Part shown: positions 18,150 through 27,753 of the stretch, one piece after another | How the letters are laid out: each line of letters opens with the position of its first letter | Position numbering within the stretch: position 1 is the stretch's first letter | Source: Limisphaerales bacterium | GTDB taxonomy: Bacteria > Verrucomicrobiota > Verrucomicrobiia > Limisphaerales > AAA164-E04 | Direction of reading: 5' to 3' | DNA length: 64,000 nucleotides | Assembly (NCBI GenBank): GCA_024761205.1 | Contig: JAMASS010000008.1 | Span: forward strand, 1-64,000 | Program-made: the position numbers and the translations under genes | The notes under the pieces: model-generated | What the model was told of the DNA's origin: nothing | Databases searched by the model: none | The model's input: the letters and a program-made list of their open reading frames with translations, nothing else

Positions 18150-19337
18150 ATGGACATGACGAAACTAGCAGGCGTTTTGGCGCAATGCGTTTTGATCGGT
18201 GCTATGAGTAGCTACACAGCTAGCATTGATGCTTCGGAACGAGCGGATGTCGATCAACAGATTGCTATTCTCCAGGCAGTAGGCAACGAGGGGATCGGCA
18301 ACGAAAGGGCGAGTCTTGCCATGCGTGAACTCGAGAAAGCCGACGGCACCGCGTTGCTCAAGGTCTTGGAGGCGATGGACGAGGCCAACGGGTTGGGGCT
18401 TAATTGGTTACGGGCCACTGCGGACAGTCTGGTCGATCGAGAGCTCGCCGCCCGGCGTTCTTTGCCTTTGGGCGAATTGGGCGAGTTCCTCTTGGATATT
18501 CGCCATCATCCTCGAGCGCGGCGTTATGCCTTCGAACTGCTTTCTCGCCTGGAGCCAAAAGCAGCCGAACGAATGCTCCCCGGGATGATTAATGATCCGA
18601 GTGTTGAACTTCGGCGCGATGCCGTGCAACAGCTTGTGGATAGCGCGGCCGCTTTCGAATCGGCCAAGAGCGCTGAAGCCGCCACGCTTCTATACCGCCA
18701 AGCACTCGGTGCGGCTCGTGATGTCGACCAGATCGAAACGGTGACGGCCGGGCTGCGCCGTTTGGATCAGTCGGTGGACCTTCCCCGTCATTTCGGATTT
18801 CTGATGCGATGGCAGGTGATTGGCCCCTTCGACAATAGTGGGCGGCTCGGGTTTGAGCAGGTGTTCACTCCCGAGATGGAGGTGAATCTCGAGGCGAGTT
18901 ATCCGGGCAAGGAGACGACAGCTAAATGGCAAGAGCTGGTCACTACGGATGAATACGGGATGCTGGATATCAATAAGGCTTTTGGTCCTCTCAAAGAGGC
19001 CACTGCTTACGCCTACACAGAATTCAAGAGTGCCGAGGCTCGCCCCGTTGAGTTGCGGCTCGGGTGCAAGAACGCGTGGAAGATTTGGTTGAATGGGGAG
19101 TTCCTGTTCGGACGGGATGAGTATCATCGTGGCATGCGAATTGATCAGTATCGGATTCAAGGATGGCTCAAGCCCGGAAAGAATACGATTTTGGTTAAAG
19201 TCTGCCAAAATGAGGAGGTGAAGGATTGGACGGTGGAATGGCAGTTTCAGTTGCGCGTGTGCGACGCGAGTGGGACTGCCATCCTGAGCGAGGATCGCTT
19301 GCCTGCGCCAGTTGCCGCAGCGACGCGCAGACGCTAG
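18150..19337 (+). CDS. Exported protein, alpha-solenoid plus carbohydrate-binding-like domain
   Basis: About 395 residues from ATG 18150, chosen because it gives a signal-peptide-like N-terminus (MTKLAGVLAQCVLIGAMSSY, cut near a Thr-Ala-Ser); an ATG at 18111 is possible. Residues about 40-190 are helical, HEAT-like, with conserved LEPKAAERMLPGMINDPSVE. The C-terminal half, starting at RWQVIGPFDNSGRLGFEQVF, resembles secreted PVC proteins with a GPFD segment and a jelly-roll (WLNGEFLFGRDEYHRG; GKNTILVKVCQNEEVKDWTV). This motif set usually forms a small beta-sandwich that may bind sugar. It is followed 46 bases later by a PQQ-like propeller gene, probably as one unit. The substrate is unknown. 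Confidence 0.75.
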   Translation: MDMTKLAGVLAQCVLIGAMSSYTASIDASERADVDQQIAILQAVGNEGIGNERASLAMRELEKADGTALLKVLEAMDEANGLGLNWLRATADSLVDRELAARRSLPLGELGEFLLDIRHHPRARRYAFELLSRLEPKAAERMLPGMINDPSVELRRDAVQQLVDSAAAFESAKSAEAATLLYRQALGAARDVDQIETVTAGLRRLDQSVDLPRHFGFLMRWQVIGPFDNSGRLGFEQVFTPEMEVNLEASYPGKETTAKWQELVTTDEYGMLDINKAFGPLKEATAYAYTEFKSAEARPVELRLGCKNAWKIWLNGEFLFGRDEYHRGMRIDQYRIQGWLKPGKNTILVKVCQNEEVKDWTVEWQFQLRVCDASGTAILSEDRLPAPVAAATRRR

Positions 19338-19383
19338 CGTCTACGTTACGAGGCTTTTTGAGTTTATTAAGGAGAAAGAAGAT

Positions 19384-20601
19384 ATGGGTAGATTATCTTT
19401 ATGGATCCTGCTCGTTGGATGGGCCGCATACGCGGGCCTTCAGGGGCAGGATTGGCGGCACTTTCGGGGAACGGACATCACGGGAATCTCCCAGGGGCGG
19501 CCGGTGCCGGTTGCCCTGGACATCGACAAACACGTGGCATGGAAGGTGCCCTTGCCCGGGCGCGGGTTATCGAGCCCGATCGTGGTCGGTGGCCGGGTTT
19601 TTATGAGCTGCGCGAGTGGAGCCAATAAGGATCGATTGCACATTCGCTGCCATTCGGTAACGGACGGTAATCTCCTTTGGGAACGGCAGTTTTGGGCGAC
19701 GGGGCGGACCATGTGCCACGACAAGACCAGCGTGGCCGCGCCCACGCCCTCTTCGGATGGAGAGCGCATCTACGTCTTGTTTTCGTCCAACGACGTGTTT
19801 TGCCTGGACTTAGAGGGGCGGCTTCAGTGGTTGCGGGGCCTGGGCAGCGATTATCCCAACGCCAGCAACAGCTTGGGGATGGCGTCATCCCCCATTGTGG
19901 TGGGCAACACGTTGGTGATTCAAAGTGAGAACGACAGCGAATCTTTTGCTGCCGGCCTAGACACCGAGAACGGGAAAAACCGCTGGCAGATCGAGCGTCC
20001 CAAACGGGCGAACTGGACGTCGCCCGCGGTGTTGGATGACGAGGGAAGCGGAAGAACAGTGGTCGCGCTGCAATCGAGCGAGGGCGTGACGGCGGTCAAT
20101 CCTGCGACCGGCGAGATTGCATGGAATTATGCTGACGGCGCGGCCACGATTCCGTCGAGTGTCGTTGTGAGGGACATTCTGCTGGTGCCCTCACACGGGA
20201 TCACTGCCTTGCGACTGAGTTCGGTTTCGGGCGAGCCGGAACAGCTGTGGCGATCCGGTCGTCTTCAGCCATCGATGCCCAGCCCGGTGGTCTTCGGTAA
20301 TCGCGTCTTTACCGTTAATCGGGCTGGCGTCGTGACTTGCGGCAATCTGGAGAACGGGGACCGCATGTGGCAACTCCGCCTGCAAGGACCGTTCAGCAGC
20401 ACGCCGGTGGGGTGGGGGAAGTATCTCTATTTTGCCAACGAAAAAGGTTTGTTGCAGGTGGTGGACACCGGGAGGGAAAGCGAAGGCGCCGTCGTCAGCA
20501 TAATGGACTTGGGCGAAACCGTGCTCTGCACGCCCGCGCTTCATGACGGCGCGCTTTACCTTCGGAGCGATCAACATCTCTGGAAGCTCGCCGAGCCTTG
20601 A
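19384..20601 (+). CDS. Exported PQQ-like beta-propeller protein
   Basis: 405 residues from ATG 19384, which has AAGGAGA upstream and begins a signal peptide (MGRLSLWILLVGWAAYAG). After the signal comes DWRHFRGTDITGISQGRPVP, the characteristic start of PVC outer-membrane-assembly or PQQ-like proteins, and then repeated blades with TGEIAWNYADG, SSPIVVGGRVF and SPVVFGNRVFTVN. The family uses a seven- or eight-bladed propeller. No quinoprotein dehydrogenase ligands are obvious, so an enzymatic role is doubtful; a structural or binding role outside the cytoplasm is more likely. It follows the preceding exported protein on the same strand. Confidence 0.85.
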   Translation: MGRLSLWILLVGWAAYAGLQGQDWRHFRGTDITGISQGRPVPVALDIDKHVAWKVPLPGRGLSSPIVVGGRVFMSCASGANKDRLHIRCHSVTDGNLLWERQFWATGRTMCHDKTSVAAPTPSSDGERIYVLFSSNDVFCLDLEGRLQWLRGLGSDYPNASNSLGMASSPIVVGNTLVIQSENDSESFAAGLDTENGKNRWQIERPKRANWTSPAVLDDEGSGRTVVALQSSEGVTAVNPATGEIAWNYADGAATIPSSVVVRDILLVPSHGITALRLSSVSGEPEQLWRSGRLQPSMPSPVVFGNRVFTVNRAGVVTCGNLENGDRMWQLRLQGPFSSTPVGWGKYLYFANEKGLLQVVDTGRESEGAVVSIMDLGETVLCTPALHDGALYLRSDQHLWKLAEP

Positions 20602-20642
20602 TCCCGTCCGCCGTCGGGGCGTTCTCCGGGAATCATCTGGAA

Positions 20643-21593
20643 TTACTCGGAGGGCTCTGCAGGGTTTAACGCATCGCTGAAGGCTTCCAATGCAGCTTCA
20701 AAATCAGGCGGCTTTACCTCCTCCGGCAAACTCAACTTGGGGAACTCCGCCCGCATCATGTGATACTGCATCCTCTCCCGAGGCGGCCCGGCGTATCGCG
20801 CTTGCGCCGCCCGGAATTCGTCCGTCAACCAATCCTCATCGGTCAGCAGCTTATCGCCCCACACCGTCTTGCGCCGCTCGCGGCCGAAGGAGCCGTCGCC
20901 CGGCTCGATCAAACCGACGTCCACCTCCCACAAGGCCTTGATCAGTTCGGGGTCCGTGATGTTCGTGGTGAACTTGAACCGGGTCGGTGCCATGCGGAAA
21001 ATCTTTTCCTGCCTCTCCCTTATCGGCTTCAACTGCTCCTCGATCTCCTCCGGTGAAAACAGGTTGGCCCTCTCAAAGGCGCGCCGATGCCACGCCGCCT
21101 CCTGCTGCCAAGAAGCGAGGAGACCGGTCACGATGCGCCACTCCTCAAGGCCGTAGCCGTTTTCCAACAACAGCACCATGATGCGGCGAAACGCCAGATC
21201 GTCCTTTCGCTTCGAATACAGATAATCGCCGATTCGGTAATGCGTGTGCACCTTTTTGAGATACGCCTCGTCCCCGCCGGCTTCGAACCCATTTCCGAAC
21301 GCGCTCTTGATCCGCTCGAAATCGTAGTAGTCGTCGGGAAATTCCCGGAGCAAACGCTCCCGCTCCGCCCGGTTGGCGGCCCGCTGCGCCCGCGCCGCGG
21401 CAATCTTCCGAGGGTCGGGAAGCTCCAGCTTCGGCCCCGCAACCGCGCTCGGAGCATCCGGCTGAGCCGGCACCACCGCCGCCGGCCCGCTCTCCTCGGT
21501 AACGGCCCGCCGCGGGCTTCGGAAGAAACTTGATATCACGACGACGGCCAGTGCGGCCCCGCCCGCCGCAAACAACAGATCCCGGCGATTCAT
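20643..21593 (-). CDS. Anchored exported protein of unknown function (cassette 1)
   Basis: 316 residues from an internal ATG (MNRRDLLFAAGG) that starts a Tat-like or anchor N-terminus: twin Arg, then a hydrophobic stretch to about residue 23. A Pro/Ala-rich linker follows (about 28-60). The rest is helical and charged, with REFPDDYYDFERIK, YLYSKRKDDLAFRRIMVLLL and RERRKTVWGDKLLTDEDWL. No known domain is recognised. It is 48 bases downstream of a broken secreted-protein gene on the same strand. A second cassette at 38-40 kb has the same plan, including a related RRTKMTWGEK segment. Codon use is GC-rich compared with neighbours. Confidence 0.7.
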   Translation of the reverse strand: MNRRDLLFAAGGAALAVVVISSFFRSPRRAVTEESGPAAVVPAQPDAPSAVAGPKLELPDPRKIAAARAQRAANRAERERLLREFPDDYYDFERIKSAFGNGFEAGGDEAYLKKVHTHYRIGDYLYSKRKDDLAFRRIMVLLLENGYGLEEWRIVTGLLASWQQEAAWHRRAFERANLFSPEEIEEQLKPIRERQEKIFRMAPTRFKFTTNITDPELIKALWEVDVGLIEPGDGSFGRERRKTVWGDKLLTDEDWLTDEFRAAQARYAGPPRERMQYHMMRAEFPKLSLPEEVKPPDFEAALEAFSDALNPAEPSE

Positions 21594-21641
21594 TCCGCCC
21601 CTTCCGTCGCATCCTCTCTCTCGCCCTCTGGCCACTGGGCG

Positions 21642-22230
21642 CTAGCATTCACCGAGGAAGTGAACGTTTGCGAGGGGCGGCTGCCAAGTGAGCCGGCCGC
21701 TGCTTTCATAGCCCATCGGGGCGGTATATTGCCGCGTCTGGTAAGCGCCCGTTCCCTCGCCTTCCGAATCAACGCCCTCATACTCCGCATCGACGACGAC
21801 CTGAAACGGCCCGTAGCCGCTGTCCGCCTCATAGGTGTTCGTCCAATCCACCGCCAGGCGCGACCAGTGAATCTTTGTCTCGACGCTCGACCACTGAACA
21901 AAACCTGTCCGTGTTTTATAGCTGCCGTAGTTGTCGTCCGTCATCTCCAATTCCCACCAATTCGTGTAGGTAAAACGGGAATAAGGGTTGCCAACAGCCC
22001 AACGAATCTCCGCGTTCACTTGACTGAGCACCCCAGCTGATGATCATCCTGCTCTGCGTCCAACTCTGTCGTGGCTATTGTCTGGTAATGAGCCGAAGTT
22101 TCGACTATCAGCCAAACGGAACTGTAATCATGGGTCACCGAGAAGGCGGACGCCCCCAGTATCCGCCCGCCGCTACGGTCAGAAAGCCCAGGAAGCCGGC
22201 TCCGTTTTGTTTGGGAATGTTCGTTCTCAT
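21642..22230 (-). pseudogene. Secreted Trp/Tyr-rich protein, frameshifted (cassette 1)
   Basis: From ATG 22230 the first frame gives MRTNIPKQNGAGFLGFLTVA, a signal-like start. The next frame carries ILGASAFSVTHDYSSVWLIV and a tail to DDHQLG. The third frame, from about 22016, has AEIRWAVGNPYSRFTYTNWW and ends in LTWQPPLANVHFLGEC. The three parts fit end to end as one secreted protein of about 195 residues with two frameshifts. The final 129 codons are open, so a truncated product from a GTG near 22029 remains possible. No known family. It pairs with the anchored protein at 20643-21593. Confidence 0.6.
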
Positions 22231-22662
22231 ATTTCTTTGTCTTTCTTCTGTGTAAGGGCACCGGGTCCGTTTGCAACCAAATCAGCAAAACACTGAAGAG
22301 TTCCTGCTTATTCGTCCCGGAACTGTCGCATTCAGCAGGAACCCCGCCAAGTTTCGAGGTTAATTCTGTTGTGCGCCCCACACCATATTATTTATACAAA
22401 AATTTACAGATTGGGAAAGGGCCACGCAAGGAGAAGATGATTGATTGTATGGGACTGAGACGCCCTTGCGGGCGCGAACGAGCCGCACTGCCCGTCCAGG
22501 GCTAATCGCCGCCAAGTTCACGGCGCCAAGGCTATGAGCTGGCCATAGGCAGGGCCAAGAAAACAGGTGAAAGCGCGGTCGGTTGATATTCAGCATGTTG
22601 GATGATGCGGTTCTGGAATCGCTTCCGGCTCCGGTGGCGCGGCGCGGGATGGCGATGCCGGG
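22231..22662. other. Intergenic, upstream of cassette 1 and downstream of trpB
   Basis: No gene is supported. An AT-rich patch at about 22380-22410 may contain the promoter for the cassette on the minus strand. No terminator hairpin with a T-run was found after trpB. Confidence 0.4.
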
Positions 22663-23880
22663 TTACAGATCAATTTTATCCGCGATCTGCTGGACGTCTT
22701 TATCTCCGCGGCCGGAGAGGTTGGCGATGATGAGCTCGTCCGGGGACATCTTGGGTGCGCGATCGATCACGGCGGCGATGGCATGAGATGATTCCAGCGC
22801 GGGGATGATGCCTTCCAGCCGGGACAATTTCAGACAGGCTGCCAGGGTTTGAGCATCGGTGGCGTAATCGTATTCGGCGCGTTGATGGTCCCGCAGCCAG
22901 GCGTGTTCCGGACCAACCGCGGCGTAATCGAGTCCAGCGGAGACACTATGGGTGAGTTGAATCTGACCGTGCTCATCCTGGAGAATGTACGACCGTGTGC
23001 CTTGCAGGACACCGAGCGAGCCACCCTGAAATCGGGCCGCATGCCGTTCCGGTTGAATGCCTTCGCCGCCCGCTTCGACTCCTAGTAAGCTGACCTCTTT
23101 AGCCTCCAAAAAGGGGTAGAAGAGACCGATGGCGTTGGAACCGCCGCCGACACAAGCGATCAAGAGGTTGGGAAGCCGTCCTTCCTGCTCAAGGATCTGC
23201 CGCCGGGCTTCATCACCGATCACACGTTGAAAGTTCCGAACCATCACTGGATACGGATGGGCTCCATAGGCCGTTCCCAGAGCATAGTGGGTGTGGCGAA
23301 CATTGGTTACCCAATCCCGCATCGCTTCATTCACGGCTTCCTTAAGTGTGCGTTGGCCTGCCGTGATGGGGTGAACCTCGGCACCCAGCATCTTCATGCG
23401 AAGGACATTCAGCGCCTGGCGTTCGCAATCGAGTTCGCCCATATAGATCGTGCATTCCATGCCGAACATGGCGGCGACCGTGGCCGTGGCCACGCCGTGT
23501 TGACCGGCTCCGGTTTCTGCGATGATGCGAGTCTTCCCCATGCGTTTCGCAAGGAGGATCTGCCCCATGCTATTGTTAATCTTGTGAGCGCCCGTGTGCA
23601 AGAGATCCTCCCGCTTGAGATAGATCTTCGCGCCTTCGAGATCCTTTGTCAGCCGTTCAGCATAGTAGAGTGGGGTGGGGCGGCCGCAGAATTCCCTGAG
23701 ATAGTATTGGAGTTCGTTTTGGAACTCAGGATCCTTTTGTGAGCGAAAATACTCGTCTTCCAACTCTTGAAGCGGATGCATCAACGTCTCCGGCACATAC
23801 CGACCCCCATATGGCCCAAAGTGACCGTTCTGATCTGGAAGCGCCTCAGATGCGGGCGTTGCAGCAGCAGTGTTACTCAT
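22663..23880 (-). CDS. trpB: Tryptophan synthase beta chain
   Basis: 405 residues. It has [15 protein letters not shown] near the start, the PLP lysine in [28 protein letters not shown], the phosphate-binding [12 protein letters not shown] and the C-terminal GRGDKDV. It makes tryptophan from indole and serine together with TrpA. trpA, which usually follows, is not present on either side, so the trp genes are dispersed in this genome (trpE lies 27 kb away). Downstream of the SahR-like regulator on the same strand with about 75 bases between; no functional link is implied. Confidence 0.97.
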   Translation of the reverse strand: MSNTAAATPASEALPDQNGHFGPYGGRYVPETLMHPLQELEDEYFRSQKDPEFQNELQYYLREFCGRPTPLYYAERLTKDLEGAKIYLKREDLLHTGAHKINNSMGQILLAKRMGKTRIIAETGAGQHGVATATVAAMFGMECTIYMGELDCERQALNVLRMKMLGAEVHPITAGQRTLKEAVNEAMRDWVTNVRHTHYALGTAYGAHPYPVMVRNFQRVIGDEARRQILEQEGRLPNLLIACVGGGSNAIGLFYPFLEAKEVSLLGVEAGGEGIQPERHAARFQGGSLGVLQGTRSYILQDEHGQIQLTHSVSAGLDYAAVGPEHAWLRDHQRAEYDYATDAQTLAACLKLSRLEGIIPALESSHAIAAVIDRAPKMSPDELIIANLSGRGDKDVQQIADKIDL

Positions 23881-23954
23881 ATCTCAAACCTACCCGGAAT
23901 CCCAAGCCCTGCCAACTCTCTGCAACTTAAAACTTGGCGCCTGACATTTGGGAC

Positions 23955-24887
23955 TCACCCCCGAACCCCGGACGCCATCAGGGTCTCAAAATGCGGCGGC
24001 TCCGCCTCCTTGGCAACACGACTGATATCAATCGCGCTGAATCCCGCTGCATCTAGCCAGTGGTGGAGATCACTTTCCTGAAAACCCAGCCAGAAATCGC
24101 CGTAGAGTGATCGGGCGTCTTCGAACTCATGTTTCAGGAGGTCAAGGATAATGACGTGCCCCCCCTCTCTGAGAATTCGATAACTGGACTGGATCGCTTT
24201 CTTGGGGGTTTCCGTATGGTGAAGCGCTTGGCTGAGGATAACTAGGTCGACCGATGCGTCATTGATAGGTGGCTCCGCAAGGTCGCCTTGTCGGAATTCC
24301 AGATTCAACAGGCCGTTTTGCTTGGCCTTTTTGGTTCCGAATTCCACCATCTTGGGCGAGTTATCCACGGCGATCACCCGTTTTGCCCTCAGGGCCAATA
24401 ACTCTGAGAGGAGACCCTCGCCGGAGCCGAGATCGGCAATCTCCAGCGGGGGAACCACCTGCAAGAGCAGATGGCCGAAGGCCTGCCAGGAACGCCCCGG
24501 ACCGTAGCTACGATCTAATCGGCCGGCAACCTGATCGAAAAAGACCTTAGCTTGATTTTGGCGACGTTCGACAATGCGGCGCAGATTGGTTTCGTCTGCT
24601 TTGGTTTCCGGTAGTTCAGGCGCACCACCGATTGCCAGCTGGATCAGCTCCACCGTGCGGTTGGGAAGTTGCTGGTTCAGGCGATAAAAGATTCTTTTCC
24701 CTTCCCTCCGGGAGACGAGTAACTCGGATTCCTGCATGAGGCCCAGGTGAGTCGAGATCCGGGATTGTCCCATGTGGGTGATTTCTTGGAGTTCGTTTAC
24801 GGAAAGTTCTTCTTGCCGCAGCAGAACAATCAGACGCAGGCGAGTGATATCCGCCAGGATTCTAAATGATTTGAGCGTTGAAATCAT
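23955..24887 (-). CDS. ArsR regulator fused to SAM methyltransferase domain (SahR-like)
   Basis: 310 residues in two domains. Residues 1-90 are an ArsR winged helix (SFRILADITRLRLIVLLRQE; HMGQSRISTHLGLMQESELL). Residues about 115-310 are a class I SAM-binding domain with IADLGSGEGLLSELLA (motif I, about 150-165) and VDLVILSQALHHTETP. This architecture is that of SahR, known in Proteobacteria as an S-adenosylhomocysteine-sensing repressor of methionine-cycle genes. The gene is divergent from metK and ahcY, which produce SAM and remove SAH, so control of these genes is the natural inference. The 130-base gap between starts holds a candidate operator. Whether the methyltransferase domain is catalytic or only senses SAM/SAH cannot be told. 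Confidence 0.85.
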   Translation of the reverse strand: MISTLKSFRILADITRLRLIVLLRQEELSVNELQEITHMGQSRISTHLGLMQESELLVSRREGKRIFYRLNQQLPNRTVELIQLAIGGAPELPETKADETNLRRIVERRQNQAKVFFDQVAGRLDRSYGPGRSWQAFGHLLLQVVPPLEIADLGSGEGLLSELLALRAKRVIAVDNSPKMVEFGTKKAKQNGLLNLEFRQGDLAEPPINDASVDLVILSQALHHTETPKKAIQSSYRILREGGHVIILDLLKHEFEDARSLYGDFWLGFQESDLHHWLDAAGFSAIDISRVAKEAEPPHFETLMASGVRG

Positions 24888-25017
24888 TGAGATATACGCT
24901 TCTGGTTCGGGGAGAAGATTCCGTTAGTTTTCTTTTGACTGCGATGTATTCTCTTATATCATTACATCTTGATGCGTCAATATAAATGCGCTGGGGTGAT
25001 GCTTTAAGACAACGCTA
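24888..25017. promoter_or_regulatory. Divergent promoter region between SahR-like gene and metK, candidate operator
   Basis: AT-rich 130-base region between two divergent starts. At 24969-24980 TTGATGCGTCAA is a near-perfect palindrome (five of six pairs), and the overlapping 24965-24974 CATCTTGATG is also an inverted repeat. ArsR-family dimers bind such sites. It is the only obvious symmetric element in the region, but its role is inferred from position. Confidence 0.45.
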
Positions 25018-26196
25018 ATGAGTAAGAATTATATATTCTCGTCGGAATCGGTCACTGAAGGGCATCCGGACAAGATTTGCGATACCATTTCGGATGCGAT
25101 CCTGGATGCTTGCTTAGCGCAGGACAAGACTAGTCGGGTGGCTTGCGAGACGTTTGCCAAAAGCAATGTAGTTGTTGTTGGAGGCGAAATCACGACGCAA
25201 GCGAAGTTTGACTATTCTGAAGTGATCCGAGCGGCTATCGGTGAGATCGGGTATGTCCACGACGATGATGTCTTTCATGCGGACAAAGTGTTCATCACAA
25301 ACTTGTTGACACCGCAGAGCCCGGATATTTCTCAAGGAGTCGATGCCAAAAAGGCTGTGGGCAAGGCGACAGCGGAGCAGGGGGCGGGCGACCAAGGCCT
25401 GATGTTTGGCTACGCCTGTAACGAAACGCCTGAACTGATGCCGGCTCCCATTATGTGCGCTCATCAACTCAGTCGTGAACTGACCCGGATTCGCAAAAGC
25501 GGCAAGGTGAAGTGGTTGCGACCTGATGCTAAGTCGCAAGTCTCCATCCAGTATGAGAATGGAAAACCAAAGGCCATTACCAGCGTCGTCGTGTCCACTC
25601 AACACGCAGCAGGTGTCTCCAACAAAATGATTCGTGATTTTATCACCAATAAGGTGATCCGTAAGGTGCTCCCCAAGAAACTACTGTCAAAGAAAACGCA
25701 ACTCCTTATCAATCCCACCGGTCGCTTTGTCATTGGCGGCCCACAGGGGGACAGCGGCCTCACCGGGCGAAAGATCATCATGGATACCTATGGCGGCATG
25801 GGACGCCACGGTGGCGGGGCCTTCAGCGGTAAGGACCCCTCAAAGGTGGATCGCAGTGCGGCTTATATGGGGCGTTACGTGGCCAAGAACGTGGCCGCTG
25901 CCGGGTTGGCCACTCATTGTGAGGTTCAGTTCGCTTATGCCATTGGTTATCCCGATCCCGTCTCTGTGGCAGTGGATACCTTTGGCACTGGGGAGGTGGG
26001 TGATGAGGTGATTACCAGGGCGGTGCAGGAAGTGTTCAGCTTTAAGCCGGCGGACATCGTCAAGCAGCTTAAACTCTTGCGCCCTATTTTTTCCGAGACC
26101 ACCAACTATGGTCACTTTGGGAAAACAAAGGATGTTGAAACCATCACGTGGGAGAAGACCGATAAAGTGAAGGCCTTGCAGAGGGCGGCCGAGTAA
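25018..26196 (+). CDS. metK: S-adenosylmethionine synthase
   Basis: 392 residues, full length. The N-terminal [16 protein letters not shown], the ATP-binding [20 protein letters not shown] (starting about residue 122) and the conserved [20 protein letters not shown] are present. It makes SAM from methionine and ATP. It is first in a metK-ahcY pair and divergent from the SahR-like regulator, which fits control by SAM-cycle status. The start is ATG directly after a short leader; no SAM riboswitch fold was recognised in the 130-base leader. Confidence 0.97.
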   Translation: MSKNYIFSSESVTEGHPDKICDTISDAILDACLAQDKTSRVACETFAKSNVVVVGGEITTQAKFDYSEVIRAAIGEIGYVHDDDVFHADKVFITNLLTPQSPDISQGVDAKKAVGKATAEQGAGDQGLMFGYACNETPELMPAPIMCAHQLSRELTRIRKSGKVKWLRPDAKSQVSIQYENGKPKAITSVVVSTQHAAGVSNKMIRDFITNKVIRKVLPKKLLSKKTQLLINPTGRFVIGGPQGDSGLTGRKIIMDTYGGMGRHGGGAFSGKDPSKVDRSAAYMGRYVAKNVAAAGLATHCEVQFAYAIGYPDPVSVAVDTFGTGEVGDEVITRAVQEVFSFKPADIVKQLKLLRPIFSETTNYGHFGKTKDVETITWEKTDKVKALQRAAE

Positions 26197-26263
26197 GACG
26201 TTCGGGATCCTCGATTCTCGCCGATTTAAATCTCGATCGAACATCGTTAAATTATTAGCAGCA

Positions 26264-27700
26264 ATGAGCACCACAGCAGGCGAAACCAAAGAACTGAAGC
26301 ACGATTACAAAGTCGCCGATCTCGGTCTGGCCGATTGGGGCCGAAAAGAAATTTCCATCGCCGAGCATGAGATGCCCGGGTTGATGGCGATTCGAAAGAA
26401 ATATGCTGCTGACAAACCCTTGACCGGGGTCCGCGTGACGGGATCGCTCCACATGACGATCCAGACCGCTGTCTTGATAGAAACCTTGGGCGACCTCGGC
26501 GCTTCCGTGCGTTGGGCCAGCTGCAATATCTTTTCGACCCAGGACCATGCCGCAGCCGCCATTGCCGAGGCCGGGTATCCTGTGTTTGCTTGGAAGGGTG
26601 AGACGCTGGAGGAGTATTGGTGGTGCACTTGCAGAGCGTTAATACATCCCGAAGGACAAGGACCTCAGCTCATTGTTGATGATGGCGGGGATGCGACGCT
26701 GCTGATCCACAAAGGTTACGAGCTGGAGGAGGGAAGTGATTGGGTGAATATACTGTCATCGAGCGCCGAAGAACAGGTCATCAAGGATCTGTTGAAAAAA
26801 GTCCAGGCGGAAAATCCTTATCAATGGCACGAGGTTGTGAAGGAGTTGAGGGGGGTTTCTGAGGAAACGACGACCGGCGTCCACCGCCTCTACAAGATGC
26901 AGCAGGAAGGCACACTTCTCATTCCCGCGATTAACGTCAACGATTCGGTCACCAAGTCGAAGTTTGACAATCTCTATGGCTGTCGTGAATCCCTGGCCGA
27001 TGGCATCAAGCGCGCCACGGATGTGATGGTGGCCGGTAAGGTGGCCATGATTTGTGGGTATGGCGATGTCGGCAAGGGTTGTGCGCAATCAATGCGGGGA
27101 TTTGGTGCTCGGGTGCTGGTCTCAGAAATTGATCCGATCAATGCGTTGCAGGCGGTGATGGCAGGTTTCGAGGTCACGACCGTGGAAGATTCCCTCGGTG
27201 AGGCGGATATCTACGTAACCACTACCGGGAACAAGGATGTGCTCACGCTCGATCACCTGTTGAAAATGAAAGACCAGGCGATTGTCTGTAACATTGGTCA
27301 TTTTGACAACGAGATTCAGGTGGGCCGATTGAATGCACACGATGGCGTTAAGAAGGTCAACGTGAAGCCGCAGGTCGATCAATATCAGTTGCCGAACGGC
27401 AACGAACTATTCCTCCTGGCTGAAGGCCGGTTGGTGAACCTGGGTTGCGCGACCGGGCATCCGAGTTTTGTCATGTCCAACTCGTTTGCGAATCAGACCT
27501 TGGCACAGCTCGATCTCTGGACCAATCGCGAGACTTACAAGCCGGGTGTCTATGTCTTGCCCAAGAAACTTGATGAAGAGGTGGCGCGGCTCCATTTGGA
27601 GAAACTTGGTGTGAAGTTGACCACGCTCAGCCGGGAGCAGGCGGATTACCTTGGAGTTCCGGTGGAAGGACCTTACAAACCGGACCACTATCGCTATTGA
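26264..27700 (+). CDS. ahcY: Adenosylhomocysteinase
   Basis: 478 residues. Substrate and NAD segments include [36 protein letters not shown], the NAD-binding [20 protein letters not shown] and the ending [10 protein letters not shown], all typical. It hydrolyses S-adenosylhomocysteine to adenosine and homocysteine, relieving product inhibition of methyltransferases. It lies 67 bases after metK on the same strand and is probably cotranscribed. A terminator follows at 27728-27753. Confidence 0.97.
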   Translation: MSTTAGETKELKHDYKVADLGLADWGRKEISIAEHEMPGLMAIRKKYAADKPLTGVRVTGSLHMTIQTAVLIETLGDLGASVRWASCNIFSTQDHAAAAIAEAGYPVFAWKGETLEEYWWCTCRALIHPEGQGPQLIVDDGGDATLLIHKGYELEEGSDWVNILSSSAEEQVIKDLLKKVQAENPYQWHEVVKELRGVSEETTTGVHRLYKMQQEGTLLIPAINVNDSVTKSKFDNLYGCRESLADGIKRATDVMVAGKVAMICGYGDVGKGCAQSMRGFGARVLVSEIDPINALQAVMAGFEVTTVEDSLGEADIYVTTTGNKDVLTLDHLLKMKDQAIVCNIGHFDNEIQVGRLNAHDGVKKVNVKPQVDQYQLPNGNELFLLAEGRLVNLGCATGHPSFVMSNSFANQTLAQLDLWTNRETYKPGVYVLPKKLDEEVARLHLEKLGVKLTTLSREQADYLGVPVEGPYKPDHYRY

Positions 27701-27727
27701 TCTGCGTTGGTGTTTTCTCAGGCGCAA

Positions 27728-27753
27728 GAGCAGGAGGCTGCTCGCGTTTTTTT
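27728..27753 (+). terminator. Rho-independent terminator after ahcY
   Basis: GAGCAG/CTGCTC stem of six base pairs with a GAGG loop at 27728-27743, then GCG and seven T (27747-27753). It lies 27 bases after the ahcY stop and abuts the end of the convergent pdxH gene. Confidence 0.7.

Noticed and set aside
24888-25017. SAM riboswitch upstream of metK
   Set aside because: The 130-base leader shows no recognisable SAM-I, SAM-II or related conserved core; a protein regulator is next door.
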